Assembly: GCA_900552915.1 (NCBI GenBank)
Contig: USBS01000099.1
Span: forward strand, 1-6,246
From: an uncultured Sutterella sp.
Lineage (GTDB): Bacteria > Pseudomonadota > Gammaproteobacteria > Burkholderiales > Burkholderiaceae_F
Direction: 5' to 3'
DNA length: 6,246 nucleotides
The notes below the pieces were generated by a model. It ran no database searches. It saw nothing but the letters and a program-made list of their open reading frames with translations, and was not told the DNA's origin. The position numbers were made by a program, and so were the translations under genes. The first letter of the stretch is position 1. Each line of letters opens with the position of its first letter. Shown piece by piece: positions 1-5,094 of this stretch.

Positions 1-33
1 CAGGGTTTGTAGGTCGGAAAGAAGTGTAGGCAT
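1..33 (-). CDS. Possible gene start running off the left edge
   Basis: An ATG at 33 opens a minus-strand frame that stays open to the window edge, giving only MPTLLSDLQTL. It lies downstream of the hppA terminator, and a perfect TTGACA hexamer lies further upstream, so a new transcription unit beginning here is plausible. No good Shine-Dalgarno sequence is visible before the ATG. Eleven residues are too few to assign a family, and the frame could be chance. Confidence 0.3.
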   Translation of the reverse strand, partial: MPTLLSDLQTL

Positions 34-61
34 GCGAGAAAAAGCAATAGCGATTGGCTTG

Positions 62-93
62 AGTTTACGCGAGTGACTTCAGTCAGCTGTCAA
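62..93 (-). promoter_or_regulatory. Possible promoter with internal dyad, left edge
   Basis: On the minus strand a perfect TTGACA lies at 88-93. The best -10-like hexamer is TAAACT at 62-67, with an over-long 20-base spacer; at 17 bases the hexamer is the poor GCGTAA. Between them is a small inverted repeat, TGACT-TC-AGTCA at 74-85, which could be an operator. It points toward the possible gene start at 33. The -35 is good and the rest is weak. Confidence 0.3.
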
Positions 94-111
94 AGCATTG
101 TTGCCAAACGA

Positions 112-145
112 AACGGGCGCTTCCCGTTTATGGAAAGCGCCCGTT
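112..145 (-). terminator. Intrinsic terminator of hppA
   Basis: The arms 112-122 and 135-145 form a perfect 11-base-pair, GC-rich stem 23 bases past the hppA stop codon. In the minus-strand RNA the stem is followed by a moderately U-rich tail (UCGUUUGG) rather than a clean U-run, so termination may be only partly efficient. Position and stem quality make it the natural end of the hppA transcript. Confidence 0.75.
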
Positions 146-168
146 GAATCGACGTCAAAAGACGTGGA

Positions 169-2223
169 TTAGATCGCCAGCAGCGGCACGATCAGAAGAG
201 CCACGATGTTGATGATCTTGATGAGCGGGTTGACGGCGGGGCCGGCGGTGTCCTTGTAGGGGTCGCCGACGGTGTCGCCCGTCACGGCAGCCTTATGCGA
301 TTCGCTGCCCTTGCCGCCGAAGTGGCCGTCTTCGATGTACTTCTTGGCATTGTCCCAAGCGCCGCCGCCCGTGGTCATGGAAATGGCCACGAAGATGCCG
401 GTGACGATGGTGCCCATCAGCACGCCGCCGAGAGCCTTCGGGCCGAGGATAAGGCCCACGAGGATCGGAACGATGACCGGGAGAACCGACGGAATGATCA
501 TTTCCTTAATGGCGGCGACGGTCAGCATGCCGACGGCCTTGGAATAGTCGGGCTTGGCCTTGCCTTCCATGATGCCGGCGATTTCCTTGAACTGGCGACG
601 AACTTCAATCACCACGGAGCCGGCGGCACGACCCACGGCTTCCATAGCCATGGCGCCGAAGAGGTAGGGGATCAGACCGCCGATGATCAGACCGGCGATC
701 ACGTACGGATCGGAGAGGTCGAACTGGAAGTCGATGTTGAACTGCTGCTTCAGAGCGTGCGTGTAGTCGGCAAAGAGCACCAGAGCGGCCAGACCGGCGG
801 AACCGATGGCGTAGCCCTTGGTAACGGCCTTGGTGGTGTTGCCCACGGCGTCGAGCGGATCGGTCACGTTGCGGACCTTTTCGTCGAGTTCGGACATTTC
901 GGCGATGCCGCCGGCGTTGTCCGTGATCGGGCCGTAGGCGTCAAGCGCCACAATGATGCCGGCCATCGTCAGCATGGACGTGGCGGCAATGGCAACGCCG
1001 TAGAGGCCGGCCAGAGAGTAGCTCACGAGGATGGCGACCACAACAGCCAGAACCGGCAGAGCGGTGGCCTTCATGGAAACGGCGAGACCGGCGATGATGT
1101 TGGTGCCGTGGCCGGTGGTGGAAGCCTGAGCAACCGTCTGCACGGGCTTGTATTCGGTGCCCGTGTAGTACTCGGTGATCACGACCATAAGGGCGGTGAG
1201 CACGAGGCCGATCAAGGCGGCGCCGAAGAGGTGCGTGCTGGTGACGCCTTCGGGCAGCATCTTCGGATCGGTGAAGACGAAGTCGCCGACGAACCAGAAG
1301 GCAACGGCGGCGATGACGCCCGCAACGATCAGGCCGCGGTAAAGGGCGGTCATGATCTTCTTGCCGGGCAGGTACTTCACGAAGAACGTGCCGATGATGG
1401 AGGCAACGATCGAAACGGCGCCCAGAACGAGCGGGTATTCGACCATGCGCATGGCGTCGCCCGTAGCCGACAGAGCACCGATCATCATGGTGGCGACGAT
1501 CGTCACGGCGTACGTTTCGAACAAGTCGGCGGCCATGCCGGCGCAGTCGCCCACGTTATCGCCCACGTTGTCGGCGATAACGGCGGGGTTGCGGGGGTCG
1601 TCTTCGGGAATGCCGGCTTCAACCTTGCCCACCAGGTCGGCGCCCACGTCGGCGCCCTTGGTGAAGATGCCGCCGCCCAGACGAGCGAAGATCGAAATCA
1701 GGCTCGAACCGAAGGCAAGACCGATCAACGGCTTGATGGTGGCGTAGAGGTTGGCGTCGGCCGGAGCCGTGCCGATCAGGAAGGCCATGTAGCCGGCAAC
1801 GCCGAGAAGGCCGAGACCGACCACGAGCATGCCCGTGATGGCGCCGCCCTTGAAGGCGACGTTCAAGGCTTCGGCAATGCCCTGGCTTGCGGCCTGAGCG
1901 GTGCGAACGTTGGCCTTGACGGACACGTTCATGCCGATGAAGCCGCAGGCGCCGGAAAGAATGGCGCCGACGGCGAAGCCGCCGGCGGTCTTAAAGCCGA
2001 GGGCGGGAACAAAAGCGATGATCAGGAAGAGAACCACGCCGACGATGGCGATGGTGGTGTACTGCTTGGTGAGGTAGGCAGTAGCGCCCTGCTGAATGGC
2101 ATGGGAAATTTCCTGCATGCGGGGATTGCCGGGATCGCGGCTCAGAACCCAGCTGCGGGAAACGAGACCGAAGATCACGGCGATGATGCCCGCTGCAATG
2201 GCGAGCCACAAAGCTGTAGTCAT
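169..2223 (-). CDS. hppA: K+-independent H+-translocating inorganic pyrophosphatase
   Basis: Integral membrane pump that hydrolyses pyrophosphate and moves protons across the inner membrane. The 684-residue protein has the full family signature: DVGADLVGKVE (about 192-202) and DNVGDNVGDC (218-227) for PPi-Mg binding, ITDNAGGIAEM (about 433-443), and the C-terminal GDTVGDPYKDTAGPAVNP segment (about 649-666). Many hydrophobic helices separate these motifs, as expected for a pump of about 16 helices. The motif GNTTKAVTKG has Lys at 465 and Thr at 468, where K+-dependent enzymes have Ala and Gly; this is the known marker of the K+-independent, H+-pumping class. I chose the ATG at 2223, with GGAG 11 bases upstream. 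The frame stays open to a TTG at 2307, but that codon lies in the U-run of the adk terminator and has no ribosome site. The gene follows adk, and no convincing promoter is visible between them. Confidence 0.95.
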   Translation of the reverse strand: MTTALWLAIAAGIIAVIFGLVSRSWVLSRDPGNPRMQEISHAIQQGATAYLTKQYTTIAIVGVVLFLIIAFVPALGFKTAGGFAVGAILSGACGFIGMNVSVKANVRTAQAASQGIAEALNVAFKGGAITGMLVVGLGLLGVAGYMAFLIGTAPADANLYATIKPLIGLAFGSSLISIFARLGGGIFTKGADVGADLVGKVEAGIPEDDPRNPAVIADNVGDNVGDCAGMAADLFETYAVTIVATMMIGALSATGDAMRMVEYPLVLGAVSIVASIIGTFFVKYLPGKKIMTALYRGLIVAGVIAAVAFWFVGDFVFTDPKMLPEGVTSTHLFGAALIGLVLTALMVVITEYYTGTEYKPVQTVAQASTTGHGTNIIAGLAVSMKATALPVLAVVVAILVSYSLAGLYGVAIAATSMLTMAGIIVALDAYGPITDNAGGIAEMSELDEKVRNVTDPLDAVGNTTKAVTKGYAIGSAGLAALVLFADYTHALKQQFNIDFQFDLSDPYVIAGLIIGGLIPYLFGAMAMEAVGRAAGSVVIEVRRQFKEIAGIMEGKAKPDYSKAVGMLTVAAIKEMIIPSVLPVIVPILVGLILGPKALGGVLMGTIVTGIFVAISMTTGGGAWDNAKKYIEDGHFGGKGSESHKAAVTGDTVGDPYKDTAGPAVNPLIKIINIVALLIVPLLAI

Positions 2224-2300
2224 GATGTTGAAAGCTCCGGGCGAGGGGCCGGTGAGCACGAGGTTCAGAAGTCCGACGCCAAAAGTGTTGATCAAAGAAA

Positions 2301-2347
2301 AAAACAAAAAGTCGGGAACACGTACCGATTTTGAACGTGTTCCCGAC
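2301..2347 (-). terminator. Strong intrinsic terminator of adk
   Basis: The arms 2311-2323 and 2335-2347 form a perfect 13-base-pair stem with an 11-base loop. On the minus strand it is followed at once by TTTTTGTTTT (2301-2310). It begins 8 bases after the adk stop codon. This is the best terminator in the window, and it separates adk from hppA. Confidence 0.93.
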
Positions 2348-2355
2348 CGTATGGA

Positions 2356-3009
2356 TTACTTCAGCGCCTCGAAGATCGCGTCGCGGATATCCGTAATCGA
2401 ACCGACGCCGTCGACCTTGCGGTACTGCGGGGCGTTGGGTTCGCCGGAAGCGGCGAGCTTGCTGTAGAAGTCGACGAGCGCTTCGGTCTGTGCATGGTAC
2501 ACGGACAGACGCTTCATCACGACTTCTTCGCGGTCGTCGTCGCGCTGAACAAGATCCTCGCCCGTGACGTCGTCCTTGCCGGCGACCTTGGGCGGGTTGT
2601 ACTTGATGTGGTAGCTGCGGCCCGAGGCGGGATGCACGCGGCGGCCTGACATGCGTTCGACGATTTCGGAGTCGGGGACGGCGATTTCGAGAACGAAGTC
2701 GATGGGGATGCCCGCGTCCTTCAGAGCCTGAGCCTGCGGAATCGTTCGCGGGAAGCCGTCAAAGAGGAAGCCGTTCTTGCAGTCGTCCGCAAGCAGGCGT
2801 TCCTTCACAAGGCCGATGATGATGTCGTCGCTCACGAGGCCGCCCTGGTCCATGATCACTTTGGCCGCCTTGCCGAGTTCGGTGCCGGCCTTGACAGCCG
2901 CGCGGAGCATGTCGCCCGTCGAGATCTGCGGAATGCCGAAGTGTTCTTTGATGTAGTTGGCCTGGGTGCCCTTGCCGGCGCCGGGGGGTCCGATCAGGAT
3001 CAAACGCAT
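2356..3009 (-). CDS. adk: Adenylate kinase
   Basis: Cytosolic enzyme catalysing ATP + AMP to 2 ADP; it balances the adenylate pool. The 217-residue length is normal for the long, LID-containing bacterial form. Visible motifs are the P-loop GPPGAGKGT (7-15), the AMP-binding STGDMLRA (30-37), FLFDGFPRT (81-89), and a LID domain at about 122-159 starting GRRVHPASGR and ending near QRDDDR. The LID lacks the four cysteines of zinc-type kinases, as usual in Gram-negatives. The ATG at 3009 is preceded by TGGAG six bases upstream. An in-frame TTG at 3021 lies upstream of that ribosome site, so it is not used. The gene is downstream of kdsB, as in many betaproteobacteria, but a kdsB terminator and a long leader indicate a separate transcript. 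Confidence 0.97.
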   Translation of the reverse strand: MRLILIGPPGAGKGTQANYIKEHFGIPQISTGDMLRAAVKAGTELGKAAKVIMDQGGLVSDDIIIGLVKERLLADDCKNGFLFDGFPRTIPQAQALKDAGIPIDFVLEIAVPDSEIVERMSGRRVHPASGRSYHIKYNPPKVAGKDDVTGEDLVQRDDDREEVVMKRLSVYHAQTEALVDFYSKLAASGEPNAPQYRKVDGVGSITDIRDAIFEALK

Positions 3010-3029
3010 GAAAATCTCCAATTAATTCA

Positions 3030-3059
3030 ACGCAGAACCCATCTCGATGGTTTTTGCGT
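3030..3059 (-). promoter_or_regulatory. Stem-loop in the adk leader
   Basis: In the minus-strand RNA, ACGCA (3055-3059) pairs with TGCGT (3030-3034), and inside it CCAT pairs with ATGG around a CGAG tetraloop. An internal loop separates the two stems. The structure ends about 20 bases before the adk start codon and just upstream of the GGAG ribosome site. It could affect translation or mRNA stability. I recognise no known riboswitch class, and a chance hairpin is possible. Confidence 0.35.
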
Positions 3060-3154
3060 CAGAAATGATTTCGAGAGAACTTCCGCAGAAATCGAATCAC
3101 GCGGAAAGAGGCCCGTTTTTCAAGGCAGACCGAGGATTCTCCCGTAACTGAGAA

Positions 3155-3182
3155 ATTCTAGCTGAAACATTTCGCAATACAA
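3155..3182 (-). promoter_or_regulatory. Candidate adk promoter
   Basis: TAGAAT (3155-3160), one base from the -10 consensus, lies 16 bases downstream of TTGTAT (3177-3182), a weak -35. Transcription would start near 3148 and give a leader of about 140 bases. The kdsB-adk gap (3010-3301, about 290 bases) holds no credible gene. It contains only the kdsB terminator, this promoter candidate, a small AACAGA/TCTGTT hairpin at 3181-3198 and the leader stem-loop. Confidence 0.4.
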
Positions 3183-3230
3183 CAGAAAAACTTCTGTTCC
3201 GACTTTCGGACTAGCTCGAAACGGCGGGCG

Positions 3231-3270
3231 AAAAGAAAAAAAGGCAGGTTCGCCCGAAGGAGAACCTGCC
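3231..3270 (-). terminator. Intrinsic terminator of kdsB
   Basis: GGCAGGTTC (3243-3251) and GAACCTGCC (3262-3270) form a perfect 9-base-pair stem with a 10-base loop. On the minus strand it is followed by a T-rich run interrupted by one C (3231-3242). It lies about 30 bases past the kdsB stop codon and ends the LPS operon. Confidence 0.9.
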
Positions 3271-3301
3271 CGCATTCGACTTGTCGATCGATGCCTGCTA
3301 A

Positions 3302-4066
3302 TTATGCACTAAAAGAGTACACAGCGCGCACACGCTCGAGGTCCTCGGCCGTATCCACGCCCGACGGAAGGTTCTCGTTCAAAACCATCACACTGATGCG
3401 GTAGCCGTGCCACAGGGCTCGCAGTTGCTCAAGCGACTCGAATTTTTCGATCGGCGCGGGATCTAGCTTCGGGAAGGCCTTCAGAAAACCCGCACGGTAG
3501 GCGTAAAGCCCGATGTGGTGGTAGGCGGGAAGCCCTTCGGGCAGTTTTGTGCGGTCGGTTTTGAATGCGTCGCGCGGCCAGGGCAACGGCGCACGGGAAA
3601 ACGTAAGCGCTCGTCCCTGAGCGTCGATTTCAACCTTGACCACATTGGGATTGAAGAAGTGTTCGGCGTCCGAAATCGGATGAGCGGCCGTTGCAATGGC
3701 GCAGTCGGTGTGCTTTTCAAGCTCTTGGGCCACGGCTCCGATCACTTCGGTCGGAATGAGCGGCTCGTCGCCTTGCACATTGACGACGATCGTGTCGTCG
3801 GTCAGTCCAAGTTTCGTGACGGCTTCGGCCAGACGATCCGTGCCGGTGGGGCATGCGGGGTCGGTCAAAAGCGCCTTGATGCCGTGCGCGGCGCAGGCAT
3901 CGACAATCGCCTGCGAGTCGCAGGCGACGTAAACGGCGTCCGCACCGCAGTTGAAGGCGCGTTCGGCCGTACGCACCACCATCGGCTTGCCGCAGATGTC
4001 GGCAAGCGGCTTTTCCTTGAGGCGCGTCGAGGTCATGCGCGCCGGAACAATCACAACAAAACCCAT
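3302..4066 (-). CDS. kdsB: 3-deoxy-manno-octulosonate cytidylyltransferase (CMP-KDO synthetase)
   Basis: Cytosolic enzyme that joins CTP and KDO to give CMP-KDO and pyrophosphate, the activated sugar for the LPS inner core. The 254-residue protein has the usual length and all family blocks: the N-terminal nucleotide-binding IVPARMTSTRLKEKPL (6-21), GTDRLAEA (75-82), VNVQGDEPLI (95-104) with metal-binding Asp100, NPNVVKVEID (139-148), FSRAPLPWPRD (156-166), HHIGLYAYR (183-191), ESLEQLRALWHG (210-221) and GVDTAEDLERV (236-246) with the second metal Asp at 238. The ATG at 4066 has GAGG seven bases upstream. It starts 28 bases after the ycaR stop codon, so the two are very likely co-transcribed. 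It is essential in most LPS-producing bacteria, which makes the terminator-bearing insertion upstream notable. Confidence 0.97.
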   Translation of the reverse strand: MGFVVIVPARMTSTRLKEKPLADICGKPMVVRTAERAFNCGADAVYVACDSQAIVDACAAHGIKALLTDPACPTGTDRLAEAVTKLGLTDDTIVVNVQGDEPLIPTEVIGAVAQELEKHTDCAIATAAHPISDAEHFFNPNVVKVEIDAQGRALTFSRAPLPWPRDAFKTDRTKLPEGLPAYHHIGLYAYRAGFLKAFPKLDPAPIEKFESLEQLRALWHGYRISVMVLNENLPSGVDTAEDLERVRAVYSFSA

Positions 4067-4094
4067 GACGATTCCTCGCTGGAGTCTTAGCGTG

Positions 4095-4298
4095 TTACTG
4101 AGCGGGTTTAATGCGCGCGGCTTCCTGCTCCTCAGGACTGAGCGCGCGAGCTTCCTTGGCGAGCATCACGGGGATGTCGCCGTCAAGCGGAAAGCCGAGC
4201 GCACACTTGGCGCACTGCATTTCTTTTTTCTGCTGGTCGTAATGAAGGGGCCCCTTGCAGACGGGGCAGACCAAGACTTCGGTAAGACGGCTGTCCAT
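4095..4298 (-). CDS. ycaR: Trm112/YcaR-family small zinc-ribbon-like protein
   Basis: A 67-residue protein of the UPF0434/Trm112 family. Two cysteine pairs, CPVC (11-14) and CAKC (29-32), form a probable zinc-binding site. They are followed by the family's conserved GFPLDGDIPVML segment (about 35-46). The Lys/Glu-rich C-terminus is typical. The family's eukaryotic relative activates methyltransferases; the role of the bacterial protein is not settled. It sits directly before kdsB, the usual arrangement next to lpxK in proteobacteria. The ATG at 4298 has only a weak purine stretch (GAGA) about 10 bases upstream. The start is supported mainly by the N-terminal family pattern (L-x-E-x-L-V-C-P). 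The preceding gene is the inserted toxin, not lpxK. Confidence 0.92.
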   Translation of the reverse strand: MDSRLTEVLVCPVCKGPLHYDQQKKEMQCAKCALGFPLDGDIPVMLAKEARALSPEEQEAARIKPAQ

Positions 4299-4331
4299 GG
4301 TTGTTTAGTCTCGACAAAATGATGAAATCAA

Positions 4332-4370
4332 ATCAGCGCGAATTGTATCGACTCGGAAGCTTGCGCGTTC
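4332..4370 (-). repeat. 39-base direct repeat, copy 1 (distal end of cassette)
   Basis: Matches 5056-5094 over 39 bases with two mismatches (4336 and 4342). Read on the minus strand it encodes TRKLPSRYNSR and a TGA stop, the exact C-terminus of the lipoprotein gene, but here it is detached from any gene body because an in-frame TGA immediately precedes it. It is probably the displaced original 3' end. It also contains TACAAT (4342-4347), a -10-like hexamer pointing at ycaR; no good -35 accompanies it. Confidence 0.9.
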
Positions 4371-4400
4371 AGCCGGTTCCTCGGCTGTCCGGGCACATCA

Positions 4401-4422
4401 AAAAACGCCGATGGAATTCGGC
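4401..4422 (-). terminator. Probable intrinsic terminator of the toxin-antitoxin operon
   Basis: On the minus strand GCCGA (4418-4422) and TCGGC (4407-4411) form a 5-base-pair stem, extendable by wobble pairs, with a six-base loop. It is followed by G and then six T (4400-4405). It lies about 15 bases after the toxin stop codon. The stem is short, so read-through into ycaR is likely. A second small hairpin without a U-run, AGCCG/CGGCT, lies at 4371-4386. Confidence 0.6.
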
Positions 4423-4436
4423 ACAAGACAGTCCGC

Positions 4437-4694
4437 TCAGTTGTAGTGCCCTTTGCATTGGAAAATGGTGACGGACTCGTCGTCAAATGCGTAGACCAGT
4501 CGGTGTTCCTGTGTAATGCGACGGCTCCAGAATCCGGAGAGATTCTCCTTGAGTGCTTCTGGCATTCCTAGGCCTTCCGTTGGGTGGCGAAGCGTATCTT
4601 CTATGAGCGAGTTAATTTTTCGGAGGACCTTTTTGTCGTTTGTTTGCCAATCGACATAATCTGCCCAACCGCTGAGGTGCCAACGCAATTGCAT
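4437..4694 (-). CDS. Txe/YoeB-family mRNA interferase toxin
   Basis: An 85-residue toxin of the YoeB/Txe family. Known members bind the ribosome and cut mRNA at the A site, halting growth when the antitoxin is lost. Similarity to E. coli YoeB is plain along the whole length: DYVDWQTNDKKVLRKINSLI (12-31), then LKENLSGFWSRRI (48-60), then EHRLVYA (63-69). The residues linked to catalysis in YoeB are in matching positions: Glu46, Arg65, His83 and Tyr84. The toxin therefore looks intact. It starts one base after the antitoxin stop codon, with AAGGA (4700-4704) five bases upstream of the ATG, so translation is probably coupled. The single residue Asn85 after His-Tyr is a minor extension. Related genes are named yoeB or txe; I leave the symbol blank because the partner is not YefM. 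Confidence 0.93.
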   Translation of the reverse strand: MQLRWHLSGWADYVDWQTNDKKVLRKINSLIEDTLRHPTEGLGMPEALKENLSGFWSRRITQEHRLVYAFDDESVTIFQCKGHYN

Positions 4695-4695
4695 C

Positions 4696-4953
4696 TCAAT
4701 CCTTGATCAAATCATGACTGACAATGTTGCGACCGGCAAGATAATCGTCGTGCAGGCGCTCCAGATGCTGCATGTTGGATGGCGAGTAAAAAGGATCGGC
4801 CTTAGGCTGAAATGGCAGACCGTTTTCTGCAACAAGTTGATTGAGAAAGACACGGATTGCGGTAGTGAGATCCATTCCTAAACGGCCGCAAACTATCTGG
4901 GCATTATCGCGCAAAGTTTGATCTACACGAAGTTGGATTGTTGCTGAAGTCAT
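4696..4953 (-). CDS. RelB/DinJ-family antitoxin
   Basis: An 85-residue antitoxin. Residues 5-11 (TIQLRVD) form the DNA-binding strand of a ribbon-helix-helix fold. The segment RLGMDLTTAIRVFLNQL (24-40) followed by GLPF (45-48) is the hallmark of the RelB/DinJ family. The C-terminal half (about 50-85) should wrap the toxin. It is expected to neutralise the downstream YoeB-like toxin and repress its own promoter. The ATG at 4953 has AAGGA about seven bases upstream. The gene comes first in the pair, as in most type II systems. YoeB toxins classically pair with YefM/Phd-type antitoxins, so the pairing is a mixed one. Confidence 0.9.
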   Translation of the reverse strand: MTSATIQLRVDQTLRDNAQIVCGRLGMDLTTAIRVFLNQLVAENGLPFQPKADPFYSPSNMQHLERLHDDYLAGRNIVSHDLIKD

Positions 4954-4959
4954 GCTGGT

Positions 4960-5027
4960 TCCTTATCTTTAGCACGTTTATGGCCTGATTATAGACGTAA
5001 CCGAACAAATAATGAGGAAGATAAGGA
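4960..5027 (-). promoter_or_regulatory. 10-base inverted repeat around the antitoxin promoter and ribosome site
   Basis: TCCTTATCTT (4960-4969, plus strand) and AAGATAAGGA (5018-5027) are perfect inverted copies 48 bases apart. The inner arm contains the antitoxin's Shine-Dalgarno sequence on the minus strand; the outer arm lies just upstream of the -35 region. They may be paired operator half-sites for the antitoxin. Alternatively, in RNA read through from lpxK, they could form a stem that hides the antitoxin ribosome site. Confidence 0.5.
4988..5016 (-). promoter_or_regulatory. Toxin-antitoxin promoter
   Basis: A perfect TATAAT occurs on the minus strand at 4988-4993. The -35 region at 17-base spacing (5011-5016, CTCATT) is poor. 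Transcription would begin near the A at 4981 and leave a leader of about 28 bases before the antitoxin ATG. This is the clearest -10 box in the window. The weak -35 and the flanking inverted repeat suit an autoregulated operon. Confidence 0.65.
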
Positions 5028-5055
5028 CGTGAAGCGCAGAAAAGATGCCTTGGAG

Positions 5056-5094
5056 ATCACCGCGAGTTGTATCGACTCGGAAGCTTGCGCGTTC
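5056..5094 (-). repeat. 39-base direct repeat, copy 2 (3' end of lipoprotein gene)
   Basis: Partner of 4332-4370. It covers the last 11 codons and the TGA of the lipoprotein gene. Against copy 1 the differences are AAC for AAT (Asn) and CGG for CGC (Arg), both synonymous in the lipoprotein frame. Similarity stops abruptly at both ends, which marks recombination boundaries. Confidence 0.9.

Larger units (their letters stand above)
4332..5094 (-). mobile_element. Toxin-antitoxin cassette bounded by direct repeats
   Basis: Between the two 39-base repeats lie 685 bases holding a promoter, an antitoxin gene, a toxin gene and a terminator. The interior is visibly less G+C-rich than the flanks: by rough hand count about half in the toxin gene, against about 60-70% in sampled lines of kdsB and hppA. 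The repeat is the 3' end of the upstream gene, so the insertion kept that gene's last codons. I see no recombinase, transposase or terminal inverted repeats. It may therefore be a non-autonomous cassette moved by an enzyme elsewhere, or the product of a recombination event rather than a true mobile element. Confidence 0.5.

Noticed and set aside
295..2334. A 679-codon open frame on the plus strand opposite hppA
   Set aside because: It is a shadow of hppA codon bias. The product is a low-complexity run rich in Gly, His, Asp and Ala with no family resemblance, and the minus-strand frame encodes an unmistakable pyrophosphatase.
3010..3021. A TTG start for adk four codons upstream
   Set aside because: It precedes the GGAG ribosome site that serves the ATG at 3009, and the family N-terminus begins with MRLILIGPPG.
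3515..4322. Plus-strand open frames opposite kdsB and ycaR
   Set aside because: They are antisense to clear genes, Arg- and Gly-rich, and show no recognisable domain.
4415..4427. AATTCGGCACAAG resembles a common cDNA-library EcoRI adaptor, suggesting a cloning artefact
   Set aside because: It differs by one base from the adaptor as I remember it, forms part of a sensible terminator hairpin after the toxin gene, and sits in continuous bacterial sequence.
4332..5094. An integron gene cassette with an attC site
   Set aside because: The direct repeat lacks the paired GTTRRRY/RYYYAAC core boxes and the long imperfect palindrome of attC, and it is coding sequence of the neighbouring gene.
4332..5094. 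A classical insertion sequence or transposon
   Set aside because: There is no transposase, no terminal inverted repeats were found at the inner edges of the repeats, and a 39-base target duplication is far longer than typical for known insertion sequences.
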